A DNA stretch of 12,884 bases. Origin: Gammaproteobacteria bacterium (lineage in GTDB: Bacteria > Pseudomonadota > Gammaproteobacteria > Granulosicoccales > Granulosicoccaceae). Shown piece by piece: positions 1-7,326 of the stretch; within the stretch, counting starts at the first letter, position 1, and the number at the start of each line of letters is the position of its first letter. A program made the position numbers and the translations under genes. The notes beneath the pieces are model-generated. The model saw only the letters and a list, made by a program, of their open reading frames with translations, was not told the origin of the DNA and searched no databases. The stretch covers positions 1 to 12,884 of the forward strand of contig JAGRHW010000060.1 in NCBI GenBank assembly GCA_020444765.1. Reading direction: 5' to 3'.

Positions 1-436
1 GAATAAAATCATAGTGCTTGATATCGGTTCGGTAACCGTAACTGCGATCGCCGGCGCCATGCTTGGTTAATATAAGACTCGGAGTTTTGTCGCCGAGATA
101 ACGGCGCAGTTTGGCCGAGGAAAGCTCGGTGCCGACGATCGCATCAAAGCCGGCCAGCAGCTTGCGATGTTTCTTGAGCATACGGCTTTTGCGGGGAAAC
201 TTCCGGTGGAAGCGGTAAAACAGGCGATAACCGAGTGTCGCCTTGAGCTGTCGCACCTCACAGTAGTGGTTCTGGTGCCCGGCGCAGAATTTTTCCAGCA
301 GCCTTGTATTGTCGGCGGTTGAGGACAGAAGAACTATCTGGTGGCTTTTACCCAGCATTCTCGATAATTCGATGGCAATGGAAACGCTGTGATAGATGTG
401 GTGAATGTCATCGAAATACAGAAAGGCGATTTTCAT
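1..436 (-). CDS. Glycerophosphotransferase-like GT-B enzyme, partial (C-terminus beyond window)
   Basis: Only the first 145 residues are inside the window; the reading frame is open to the left edge. The start is fixed: an in-frame TGA lies two codons upstream of the ATG at 436. The N-terminus (MKIAFLYFDDIHHIYHS) begins with a beta strand as in GT-B folds. A KHGAGDRSYGY motif sits at residues 125-135, followed by a HYDF segment. The His-Gly followed by an aromatic/aspartate segment matches the position of the HG motif in the next two genes, so I read it as a third member of the CDP-glycerol glycerophosphotransferase-like group. That family moves glycerol phosphate or related units from CDP-activated donors; the substrate here is unknown. 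It starts 10 bp after the stop of the upstream gene on the same strand, so the two probably share a transcript. No strong Shine-Dalgarno is visible. The family call is moderate because the C-terminal half is missing. Confidence 0.7.
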   Translation of the reverse strand, partial: MKIAFLYFDDIHHIYHSVSIAIELSRMLGKSHQIVLLSSTADNTRLLEKFCAGHQNHYCEVRQLKATLGYRLFYRFHRKFPRKSRMLKKHRKLLAGFDAIVGTELSSAKLRRYLGDKTPSLILTKHGAGDRSYGYRTDIKHYDFI

Positions 437-446
437 TGATCAGCAC

Positions 447-1547
447 TCATTTGGAGCCGGAATCGATCATCGGTTCTTTCGCGGGCGATGCAGGCGGAGC
501 GCTCATTTTGCGGACTTTCAGGTAGTGCTGCAATTTTCTGTAGGTATTGAGCGGCTTTTTTCTACGCAGAGCGGGCTGCAGTGTGGCAAATTCATCCACA
601 GCCGTCAGCACGCGTTCGCTGCTTTTGCCGTCTGTATAGGGATGGTTCTGAGTGTTGAAATTATCGATCGCGTTCATCAGCCCGGGCGGACGCGACAAAG
701 CGGTCTCAATGGCGCCTGGAAGATCCTTTACCGTTGTAATATTCAAGAGATGCGCACCTGGCTTGCGGTTTCTGAAGGTAACGGCGGGTTTGCCCTGCAG
801 CAGGAACTCGGTAACGATCGAAGAGGTATCGCCGATCATGGCGTCCGCGGCCTTCAGCATGTCGATCGTACGGCTCGCGTCAAAATAACAAACGCTGTCA
901 CCATCCGCCAGCGCTTTGTAGCGGTTGACGGTATCGGGCGCCATTTTCGGGTGCAGGGTCAGCAGCCAGTTGTATTTTTCTTCAGCGATAAGTCGTTTGA
1001 TCGGTTCCAGCAGATGCGGTGCGGCGCTCAGGGACTCGGTGAAAGTCGAAGCAAACATCAGAACCGGCCGGCGCTGATCGGCGAAGCACTCGCGCAGCTT
1101 CCTGTCGGTTGACTGAAACAGCGGGTCCATTTTCGGCCAGCCGGTTTCGGCAACCTTGAAATAACCGTATTTTTCGGCAAGTTCGCGAAAAGGACCGCTT
1201 GTCGACGGGCCTTGCGTGCAGTAAAGGTCGAACATCGCACGGATTCTGAAATGTCCCTTGCTGGCATCGCGTTTTTCGACATTAAAGCCGTGGAACAACT
1301 GGACCTTGAGCCCGGGAAAAATGAGTGGCACCCAGTTACTGGCGGAAAACACCGCCTGCGGATTGAAGGCCTGCACGTCCCGGTAGCCGGCCAGCCGCGT
1401 TTCATCGGGCTGCAGCAGGTGTTGCAAAGTGCCGCCGACTACCCATCCGGCCTGGTCTCCGCGCGCACGTATGGCCTGCTGCAAGGGGCGAAGAATCGGG
1501 AATGAATAAGGTTGCGATGCAAACAGAACAAAATGTTTGGCTGTCAT
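447..1547 (-). CDS. CDP-glycerol glycerophosphotransferase family protein
   Basis: This complete 366-residue protein looks like a stand-alone Glyphos_transf (TagF/TagB-like, GT-B fold) domain. Seen: LFHGF at 84-88, TLHPK at 197-201, and a C-terminal nucleotide-site motif GDTSSIVTEFLLQGKP at 239-254. In TagF-type enzymes conserved histidines in HG and HP motifs are needed for activity, and both are present here. There is no signal peptide or clear transmembrane segment, so it is probably cytoplasmic or peripheral at the inner membrane. The last 40 residues are basic (RRKKPLNTYRKLQ), which could help membrane or substrate contact. The ATG at 1547 has no clear Shine-Dalgarno. It is divergent from the next, related gene and 10 bp upstream of the partial relative at the left edge. 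The substrate is inferred only as a cell-surface glycan, possibly LPS core, from the neighbouring core genes. Confidence 0.8.
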   Translation of the reverse strand: MTAKHFVLFASQPYSFPILRPLQQAIRARGDQAGWVVGGTLQHLLQPDETRLAGYRDVQAFNPQAVFSASNWVPLIFPGLKVQLFHGFNVEKRDASKGHFRIRAMFDLYCTQGPSTSGPFRELAEKYGYFKVAETGWPKMDPLFQSTDRKLRECFADQRRPVLMFASTFTESLSAAPHLLEPIKRLIAEEKYNWLLTLHPKMAPDTVNRYKALADGDSVCYFDASRTIDMLKAADAMIGDTSSIVTEFLLQGKPAVTFRNRKPGAHLLNITTVKDLPGAIETALSRPPGLMNAIDNFNTQNHPYTDGKSSERVLTAVDEFATLQPALRRKKPLNTYRKLQHYLKVRKMSAPPASPAKEPMIDSGSK

Positions 1548-1632
1548 CGGCTGGCTGGTCTCGGTTAAACTCGGTGGCTGGTTACACGAAAGGCGGGTTC
1601 GGCGGTCGTTACCGCAGCAACCCGGTCGGTTA

Positions 1633-2730
1633 ATGGTCCTATCCTACTACGTGCTGAAAATCCCTTATACACTGGTCTGGCATTTTAAACGATTGACCGG
1701 TACGACTCCATCGGTTGTCTTTTACTGCGGGACACTGCTTGATCTGACGATTCTCGAGCCGGTGCAAAAATACCTGCAACCCCTGCCGATCGTGGCCAAG
1801 AACCGGGCCCTGCAAAAGCAATTGCAGGACAGGGGAATCACGGCCTCAGTACTGCCGAGTTTTCCGCGCGGGGTGATCATGGCGCGTCACGCGGCTTACA
1901 GGTTCCCGGTCGCCGGCATCAAAAAAATCTGCCTCAGTCACGGCGCTTACAACTTCAAGCGTTTTGCCAGCGCCAAAAGCCACAATATGCTTGATGTGTA
2001 TTTTTTTACCAGCCAGGCCGATGTCGAAAACGCCCGCCGTGCTGGCATAAAAACCGGGGTGGCGGTGGGCTATCCGAAGCTCGACAAGGCCTTCGACGGT
2101 TCGATCGACAAGACGTTGCTTGATGAGCTGGCCGGCCGGATCGGGCTCGATCTGAATAAAAAAACCGTGCTGTTCACGGCAACCTGGGACAAGTCCGGCA
2201 TTTCGGCGATTGACCGCTGGTATAAGGAACTTGCCGCTTTCACCGCCGATTACAATGTGCTGGTGACCGTGCATCCCTGGACATCGAAAGAACGCCTGGA
2301 AACAATCCGCAATACCGTCGGAGTGATTTTTATCGAGGGCTATGATGTGCTGCCCTATATCATGCTGGCCGATGTCTGCGTCGGTGACACCAGTTCGATC
2401 ATCGGGGATTGCTGTGCACTCGACAAGCCGATCGTGACCTTCAGGGTGGACGACAACGAGCGCAGCGTCGCTGACGTGTCGGCGCTGATCCGTTCGATCA
2501 GCTGGCAGGTGGATACGCTCGACGAGTTGCTGGACACTTTACCCGTCGCTCTTGCCAATCCGCAACAGCACGCCGTGGAGCGCGCCAGGGCGAATAAAGT
2601 CATGTTCGACGAGCTGGACGGTCAGGCCGGGCGCCGGGCGGCCGAGGTGATTATCGGTTATTTTCCGGAACTGGCGCCGGATGCAACGGAAGCGGCTGGC
2701 TCAGTGAGTAGACGAAAGAGCCGCGAGTGA
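1633..2730 (+). CDS. CDP-glycerol glycerophosphotransferase family protein (divergent relative)
   Basis: From the ATG at 1633 the protein is 365 residues, almost the length of the 366-residue relative on the other strand. The frame stays open upstream to a TTG at 1537, but that start would overlap the divergent gene and adds a basic 32-residue stretch, so I prefer 1633; the start remains uncertain because no good Shine-Dalgarno is visible. Seen motifs, numbered from 1633: LSHGAYNFKRF at 101-111, VTVHPW at 211-216 and GDTSSIIGD at 251-259. These are the same HG, HP and DTSS landmarks as in the neighbour, while most of the rest differs, so the two are old paralogues rather than a recent duplication. 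The 3' end overlaps the convergent heptosyltransferase gene by 30 bp. Its likely role is transfer of a glycerol-phosphate or similar unit to an envelope glycan; the substrate is unknown. Confidence 0.8.
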   Translation: MVLSYYVLKIPYTLVWHFKRLTGTTPSVVFYCGTLLDLTILEPVQKYLQPLPIVAKNRALQKQLQDRGITASVLPSFPRGVIMARHAAYRFPVAGIKKICLSHGAYNFKRFASAKSHNMLDVYFFTSQADVENARRAGIKTGVAVGYPKLDKAFDGSIDKTLLDELAGRIGLDLNKKTVLFTATWDKSGISAIDRWYKELAAFTADYNVLVTVHPWTSKERLETIRNTVGVIFIEGYDVLPYIMLADVCVGDTSSIIGDCCALDKPIVTFRVDDNERSVADVSALIRSISWQVDTLDELLDTLPVALANPQQHAVERARANKVMFDELDGQAGRRAAEVIIGYFPELAPDATEAAGSVSRRKSRE

Positions 2731-3774
2731 CTTGTCCAGTTGCCGGGTCACCGCTTCGACAGTCAGTAAATCCATCGCCTCGGGATTACGCACACGCTGT
2801 CCCCATTTGACCTGATCCGGCGTTTTGCCGAACTCGGCGCTGATAGCTTGTGGATAGGCGTTCACGACCGCGTCGAGATCATTATACGGCCCGGTGCGCG
2901 CGGGATTGGACGTGGCGAAGAGCCCGATCACCGGCGTGCCGACTGCGGTGCCCATGTGCAAGGGCCCGGTATCCGGGGCGATAATCAGGCGGGCACGAGC
3001 CAGTACCGCGAGTAATTGTTTGATCGAGGTGCGTCCGACCAGATCGATCAGCGGCTGTCGTGCGCGCTGAGCGATACGATCGGCCATGTCCCGCTCCGCG
3101 GTGCTGCCGCCGCCGGTCAGAACCACCTGCAGACCATGTTTTTCCGCCGCGTAATCGGCGACCTCGGCATAGCGTTCAGCGTGCCAGTTACGGTAGTTGT
3201 TGCGCCGCGCGCTGCTGCAGGGATTGATCACCAGGCAGGGTCTGGCCGGATCGATGGCCTGGCGTGCGAAAGCAACAGCGTCCGGCGGAATCGGCGGCGT
3301 CCAGTGCATCAGCCGGGCATCGATGCCGATCGCCGTGAGAAAACCGAAAAAGCCGTCCAGCACATGTTGTCGGGCCAGCGGAGCGATTTTCCGGTTGCTG
3401 AACAGCCATTGAAAATCCGCCGCCCGTGCCTTGTCGAAGCCGACCTTAAGGGGTGCCTTGATCAACAGACTGATCAGGCTTGCGCGCAGAGCCGCCCGCA
3501 TATGCAGCAGAATATCAAAGCGCCGGCCGCCAAGCTGCCGCCGCAATTGCCAGTAAGCTTTAAGGCCCTGTGATTTATCGAAAATGATAAACTCGATATT
3601 TTCCATGCCCTCGACCAGCTGGTACTCGGTTTTGCCGATGATCCAGGTCAGACGGCAATCGGGCCAGGCCTGCTGCAGGGTTCTGACGACCGGCAGCATA
3701 TGCGTAACATCGCCGAGCGCCGACAAACGCAGCAGACAAACGGAGCGGGCGGGGCTTGGTGGAATGACGGACAT
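2701..3774 (-). CDS. Lipopolysaccharide heptosyltransferase family protein (GT9)
   Basis: The 357-residue protein has GT9 features of WaaC/WaaF-type ADP-heptose:LPS heptosyltransferases, which add heptose to the Kdo-lipid A inner core on the cytoplasmic face. Seen, numbered from the ATG at 3774: RLSALGDVTHMLPVV at 16-30, where the Asp after Gly matches the GT9 N-terminal motif; INPCSSARRNNYRNW at 183-197, the usual first strand of the donor domain; and PDTGPLHMGTAVGTP at 267-281, the family's donor-site signature. An upstream in-frame ATG at 3831 would overlap the divergent kdkA, so I chose 3774. No Shine-Dalgarno precedes it. Its last 30 bp overlap the convergent gene. The sequence does not settle whether it is heptosyltransferase I, II or another GT9 member, so no symbol is given. 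The family is confident; the exact acceptor is not. Confidence 0.88.
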   Translation of the reverse strand: MSVIPPSPARSVCLLRLSALGDVTHMLPVVRTLQQAWPDCRLTWIIGKTEYQLVEGMENIEFIIFDKSQGLKAYWQLRRQLGGRRFDILLHMRAALRASLISLLIKAPLKVGFDKARAADFQWLFSNRKIAPLARQHVLDGFFGFLTAIGIDARLMHWTPPIPPDAVAFARQAIDPARPCLVINPCSSARRNNYRNWHAERYAEVADYAAEKHGLQVVLTGGGSTAERDMADRIAQRARQPLIDLVGRTSIKQLLAVLARARLIIAPDTGPLHMGTAVGTPVIGLFATSNPARTGPYNDLDAVVNAYPQAISAEFGKTPDQVKWGQRVRNPEAMDLLTVEAVTRQLDKSLAALSSTH

Positions 3775-3783
3775 AAGCGGTAT

Positions 3784-3812
3784 TTTATGACACTTTCGGT
3801 AATACGCGACAA
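3784..3812 (-). promoter_or_regulatory. Possible sigma70-type promoter of the heptosyltransferase gene
   Basis: On the minus strand, TTGTCG at 3807-3812 and CATAAA at 3784-3789 are separated by 17 bp, each matching four of six consensus positions. Initiation about 7 bp past the -10 would fall only a few bases before the ATG at 3774, giving a nearly leaderless mRNA. The -10 overlaps the kdkA start codon at 3787. This is a consensus match only. Confidence 0.3.
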
Positions 3813-4518
3813 TAATCTGTTTCTCTTGCATCCGCCGTCGGAAGCCGGCGTAAGCGCCGGCCTGTTCGATCCCAAGTGGCTCGAGTCGTCCGGTTTGCTG
3901 CTGGCAAGACAGAACGCAGGACGTGCCAGTGTTGCGTTTTTCAGGGAAGGCAATTACGAATTCGTATTACGCGACTACCGGCGGGGTGGCGCGGTTGCAA
4001 AAATCAGCAAAGGCGATTATCTCTGGACCGGACTCCGGCAAACCCGGGCCTGGCGGGAGCTGGCGCTGTTGCAATCAATGACTGAAAAACGCTTGCCGGT
4101 GCCAAGGCCGCGCGCGGCCCTGGTACGAAAATCCGGCTTGAGCTATCAGGCGGCCCTGATCACTTACCGGCTCGCCGAGACCGAAACCTTTGCCGACATG
4201 CTGAAAAAGAATCCTGTACCGGAAACGGTCTGGCAGGCCATAGGCGGGGTTATCCGCGTGTTTCACGATCACAATATCTGTCACGCCGACCTCAATGCCT
4301 CGAATATTCTGATCAACTCCGATCGGCGGATCTTTCTGATTGATTTTGACAAAGGCCGGATCATGCCGGCAGGCAGGGATGGCTGGAAATTCGACAACCT
4401 CGCGCGTCTGCAGCGTTCATTGAAAAAGTTCCACGGCCGGTATCCAGTGTTTCATTATTCCGCGGCAGCCTGGTCGTTACTGGCTAAGGGCTATGCAAAT
4501 CGGGTAGGGCAAATATAA
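3787..4518 (+). CDS. kdkA: 3-deoxy-D-manno-octulosonic acid kinase (Kdo kinase)
   Basis: KdkA uses ATP to phosphorylate the Kdo residue of the LPS inner core at the cytoplasmic membrane. The protein is 243 residues from the ATG at 3787, normal for the family. Seen: a kinase-like fold with CHADLNASNIL at 165-175, where Asp168 sits in the catalytic-loop position; LIDFDKGRI at 184-192, where an Asp takes the metal-binding role; and NLARLQRS near 204-211, which is typical of KdkA rather than of other small kinases. The frame stays open to 3700, but an upstream start would run into the divergent heptosyltransferase gene; only 12 bp separate the two start codons. AAGCGG upstream is a weak ribosome site. 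The stop lies 5 bp from that of convergent waaA, whose product makes KdkA's substrate. The function call is strong because family motifs and neighbourhood agree. Confidence 0.93.
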   Translation: MTLSVIRDNNLFLLHPPSEAGVSAGLFDPKWLESSGLLLARQNAGRASVAFFREGNYEFVLRDYRRGGAVAKISKGDYLWTGLRQTRAWRELALLQSMTEKRLPVPRPRAALVRKSGLSYQAALITYRLAETETFADMLKKNPVPETVWQAIGGVIRVFHDHNICHADLNASNILINSDRRIFLIDFDKGRIMPAGRDGWKFDNLARLQRSLKKFHGRYPVFHYSAAAWSLLAKGYANRVGQI

Positions 4519-4523
4519 GCGCT

Positions 4524-5777
4524 TCAGTCACTTTTCGACAGCGCCAGCAGTTTTTCGTAATAGATATCGGAGATTCTGGATTTTTCCTCGCACACGCGCA
4601 GCGCGTTGCGGGAAAGTTTATGTCGTTTTGCGTCATCGTCGAGTAATTCACAAACGGCGCGGATCAGTTCGTTTTCGTTTTTTACCTGCAATACCGCGTG
4701 ATTGTTTTTCAGCACCGAACATTCGCCGATAAAATTTTTCATGTGCGGGCCGGTAATGACGGCAGCGCCGAGCTGTGCAGCTTCGATCAGGTTATGACCA
4801 CCACGTGTGATCAGCGAACCGCCCATGAAAACAACCCTGGCACCCGCTATAAAGCCGGGCATCTCGCCAAGCGTATCGGCGATATAGATACGGGTTTCGG
4901 CTTGTAATTGCTTGTTCTGGCTTCTTAACTGGATATGCGGCGTGAGGGCTTTCAGCTGGCGGACGATAGTGGCGCGGCGTTCGGGGTGGCGGGGCGCAAT
5001 GAGCAGTAATTCATCGCGGCCGGCTTGCAGCCAGGCCTGACAAATTCGAAATTCCTCGTCATCGTGGGTTGATGCGGCCAGCCAGTAAGTCCGGTTGATG
5101 TCGGGGATTGGCATGGGCAATGAGGTATGGTGGCTGGCGAACTTGAGGCTGCCGACCACCTCGGCCCGTTCCGGTGACATGCCGAGTTGCAGAAAACGCT
5201 CGCGATCCAGCTCGCTTTTGGTCAGCACTGCGCGCAGGGACTGCAGGCATCGTGCATAGGTTTTCAGCAGCCAGCCGAAAGTGCCGAGTGTCCGGTCGGT
5301 AAGCCGGGCATTGAACAGTATGACCGGGATCGACGCCTTGTTACAGCAATCGAGCAGCTCCGGCCACAGCTCGGTTTCCATGATCAGCAAGGTTTTGGGT
5401 CTGATGCTTACCAGAACCTTTTTGATAATCGGGCGATAATCCAGCGGTAAATACAGGTGCAGGGTGTTGGGAAGTTGTTTGTTTAGAAAAACCGCACGTC
5501 CGGTCGGTGTCGTCGTGCTGACGAGTACCGGCGTGCCGGAGCCGTTTTGACTGAATTTTTCGATCACCGAGGCGGCGGTGTTGACTTCACCGACCGATGC
5601 ACAATGAATCCAGATAGGCGCTTCGGTGGCCGGCAGCTTAAAACCCAGCCTTTGGCTCAAATAGATGAGGCCGCCGTCCTTGCTGGCGCGATAGACAGTG
5701 TAAAACAGGACGGCGGGCAGCAGGGCTACGGTTGCCAGCCGGTAGCGCCAAAGTCCGTAATACTGAAAGCGCTTCAT
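4524..5777 (-). CDS. waaA: 3-deoxy-D-manno-octulosonic acid (Kdo) transferase
   Basis: WaaA (KdtA) transfers Kdo from CMP-Kdo to lipid IVA, the first step of LPS core assembly, on the inner face of the cytoplasmic membrane. The 417-residue length is typical. Seen: an N-terminal hydrophobic anchor at about 14-30; CASVGEV at 59-65, whose Glu64 matches the catalytic glutamate of the family; PRHPER at 262-267; and the donor-site motif RGGHNLIEAA at 325-334. The start ATG overlaps the stop of the lpxL-like gene (ATGA, 5774-5777), implying translational coupling. It ends 5 bp from the convergent kdkA stop, with no recognisable terminator between. WaaA enzymes from bacteria with KdkA often add a single Kdo that is then phosphorylated, so a monofunctional enzyme is expected here; that is inference from context. 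Confidence 0.95.
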   Translation of the reverse strand: MKRFQYYGLWRYRLATVALLPAVLFYTVYRASKDGGLIYLSQRLGFKLPATEAPIWIHCASVGEVNTAASVIEKFSQNGSGTPVLVSTTTPTGRAVFLNKQLPNTLHLYLPLDYRPIIKKVLVSIRPKTLLIMETELWPELLDCCNKASIPVILFNARLTDRTLGTFGWLLKTYARCLQSLRAVLTKSELDRERFLQLGMSPERAEVVGSLKFASHHTSLPMPIPDINRTYWLAASTHDDEEFRICQAWLQAGRDELLLIAPRHPERRATIVRQLKALTPHIQLRSQNKQLQAETRIYIADTLGEMPGFIAGARVVFMGGSLITRGGHNLIEAAQLGAAVITGPHMKNFIGECSVLKNNHAVLQVKNENELIRAVCELLDDDAKRHKLSRNALRVCEEKSRISDIYYEKLLALSKSD

Positions 5778-6718
5778 TGATAAGGGTTCGGTAAGTCTTT
5801 CGACGCGGGTTTGAAGCGTTTGTGAACCCAGAAATACTGCTCGGGGTACTGGCGTATATGTGTCTCGAAGAGCCGGTTGATGGTTTCCGTATCGGCCTCG
5901 GGGCTTGCGCCGGGAAAGTTTTCAAGAAGCGGAAAAATATGCAGCTTGTATTTTCCCGGCTGTTTGCTGCGCACCGGCAGATAGGGCAGGATTTTTGCCC
6001 CGGTCATGCGGGCCATGCGGCTGGTGCCAGGGGTTGTAAGAACCGTTTGATTGAAAAAAGTCGAGGCGATACCGCCGTCACGTTTTCTGACCGATTGATC
6101 GGGTGAATACCAGACCAGCCCACCGGCTTTCAGGTGGCGGATCATTTTGCGGATGTCGCGGTTGTCGATGATCTCGTCGACATAGCGTTCACGGCGGTCC
6201 CGCAACAGTGCGGCGTACAAGGGGTTTTTCGGCTCGTCGACGAGCGCCGCGGCGCCCGGGATTTGCGTTGCAATCCAGGAGCCGCAGAATTCCAGCGTAC
6301 TGAAATGCGCCTGCAACAGGATCACGCCGTGACCGGTCGCCAGTGCCTGATCGAGATGCTCACGGCCAACCAGTTCGAAACGGTGGGCTATCCTGGACAA
6401 AGGCTGAAACCACAGGGTTGCGACCTCGGCGATGCTGTAGCCGATATTGCGGTAGACATCCCGTGCCAGCGATGCGAGGTTTTTTTCCGGCAGATCGGGG
6501 AAGGCCAGCCGCAGATTGGTATGACAGACCCTGCGTCGCTCCGGGAGAATAAAATACAAGGCGGAACCCAATCCGCCACCAACTTTCAGTTGCCATTCGA
6601 AGGGCAGGCGGGACAGCAGCCAGACCAGAGAGATACCAAACCAGGTCGGCCAGTAAAGAGGTGACAAAAAGTCCGCAGGTCTGAATCCGGATTGCCTGTT
6701 CTGCTTTCGCGTGATCAT
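5774..6718 (-). CDS. lpxL: LpxL/HtrB-family Kdo-lipid A acyltransferase
   Basis: Enzymes of this family add a secondary acyl chain, usually laurate from acyl-ACP, to lipid A at the inner membrane. From the ATG at 6718 the protein has 314 residues, close to E. coli LpxL. Seen: a hydrophobic N-terminal segment (YWPTWFGISLVWLLSRLP, about 22-39) that aligns with the LpxL membrane anchor; the HX4E acyltransferase motif HFSTLE at 138-143; LVWYSPDQ at 201-208; and a C-terminal PEQYFWVHKRFK signature. An ATG at 6814 is also in frame but would run 60 bp into the preceding gene, so I chose 6718, 35 bp after that gene's stop; the Shine-Dalgarno is weak. The stop overlaps the waaA start as ATGA. Family membership is clear, but LpxL, LpxM and LpxP paralogues cannot be fully separated by eye; the motifs fit LpxL/LpxP best. 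Confidence 0.88.
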   Translation of the reverse strand: MITRKQNRQSGFRPADFLSPLYWPTWFGISLVWLLSRLPFEWQLKVGGGLGSALYFILPERRRVCHTNLRLAFPDLPEKNLASLARDVYRNIGYSIAEVATLWFQPLSRIAHRFELVGREHLDQALATGHGVILLQAHFSTLEFCGSWIATQIPGAAALVDEPKNPLYAALLRDRRERYVDEIIDNRDIRKMIRHLKAGGLVWYSPDQSVRKRDGGIASTFFNQTVLTTPGTSRMARMTGAKILPYLPVRSKQPGKYKLHIFPLLENFPGASPEADTETINRLFETHIRQYPEQYFWVHKRFKPASKDLPNPYQ

Positions 6719-6753
6719 CGTTCGTATGTCAGGACCTGTCCATTCGCCCTGGA

Positions 6754-7326
6754 TCAGCGAATCAGTTGCTTGATGATTTCCCTGAAATTCGGGTGTTGAC
6801 TGTCCCGAATCCACTCATAGAGTACGGACTCGCGGTTGCTTATCTGGCCACCGGCCTGTTCGATTCGGCGCAGACCGTTGAGTTTGTTGGCTTCGGTGCG
6901 GGAACAGACTGCGTCTTCGACGACATACACCGAATAACCGTCATTGAGTAATGAAAAAGCGGTTTGCAGGACACAGACATGCGCTTCTATACCGCAGAGG
7001 ATTATTTCGCGGCGACCGCTTAGATCGAGGTATTTTCTGAAGTTTTCATTGTCGTAGGCGCTGAAGGAGGTCTTCTCGATCACCCGGCTTTCCGGCGGCC
7101 GGGCGTCGAGCAGGGTGGGGTGCGTGCCGCCGAGCCGGTCCGAATACTGTTCGGTGAACAGCACGGGCACGTGCAGTATATGCGCGGCTTGTAATAATCG
7201 GCTGGCATTGTTGACGACATGAGTAATGCTCTTGCCTTCGACCGCGGCGATCAGTTTTTCCTGGATATCCAGAAAGACCACCAGGGATCTTTCCGGGCTG
7301 CACAAGGTTCCGCCGTGTTTTGTCAC
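6754..7326 (-). CDS. Isochorismatase-family cysteine hydrolase
   Basis: The 190-residue protein has the isochorismatase-like fold shared by isochorismatases, nicotinamidases and YcaC-type hydrolases. The family's Asp-Lys-Cys triad is visible: Asp20 in FLDIQEKL, Lys85 in VIEKTSFSA and Cys118 in GIEAHVCVLQTA. TEQYSDRLG at 58-66 resembles the YcaC-like branch rather than siderophore isochorismatases, which carry different loops and often a carrier-protein domain absent here. The natural substrate is unknown. The most upstream start is a GTG at 7326, which overlaps the tolC stop as GTGA (7323-7326), so translation is probably coupled to tolC; no good Shine-Dalgarno is present, which leaves the start moderately uncertain. 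Its place between tolC and the lipid A gene lpxL is not explained by any textbook pathway. It is cytoplasmic by sequence, with no signal peptide. Confidence 0.88.
   Translation of the reverse strand: MTKHGGTLCSPERSLVVFLDIQEKLIAAVEGKSITHVVNNASRLLQAAHILHVPVLFTEQYSDRLGGTHPTLLDARPPESRVIEKTSFSAYDNENFRKYLDLSGRREIILCGIEAHVCVLQTAFSLLNDGYSVYVVEDAVCSRTEANKLNGLRRIEQAGGQISNRESVLYEWIRDSQHPNFREIIKQLIR

Noticed and set aside
405..1112. Long plus-strand frame of 235 codons antisense to the glycerophosphotransferase-like gene
   Set aside because: The minus-strand frame has clear family motifs and this one has none; it is a frame shadow.
1537..1632. 32-residue N-terminal extension of the plus-strand glycerophosphotransferase-like gene from TTG 1537
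   Set aside because: It would overlap the divergent gene's start, uses a rare start codon without a ribosome site, and makes the protein longer than its relative.
5690..5740. Possible second signal or frameshift near the waaA N-terminus
   Set aside because: The frame is continuous and the hydrophobic stretch is the normal membrane anchor of WaaA.
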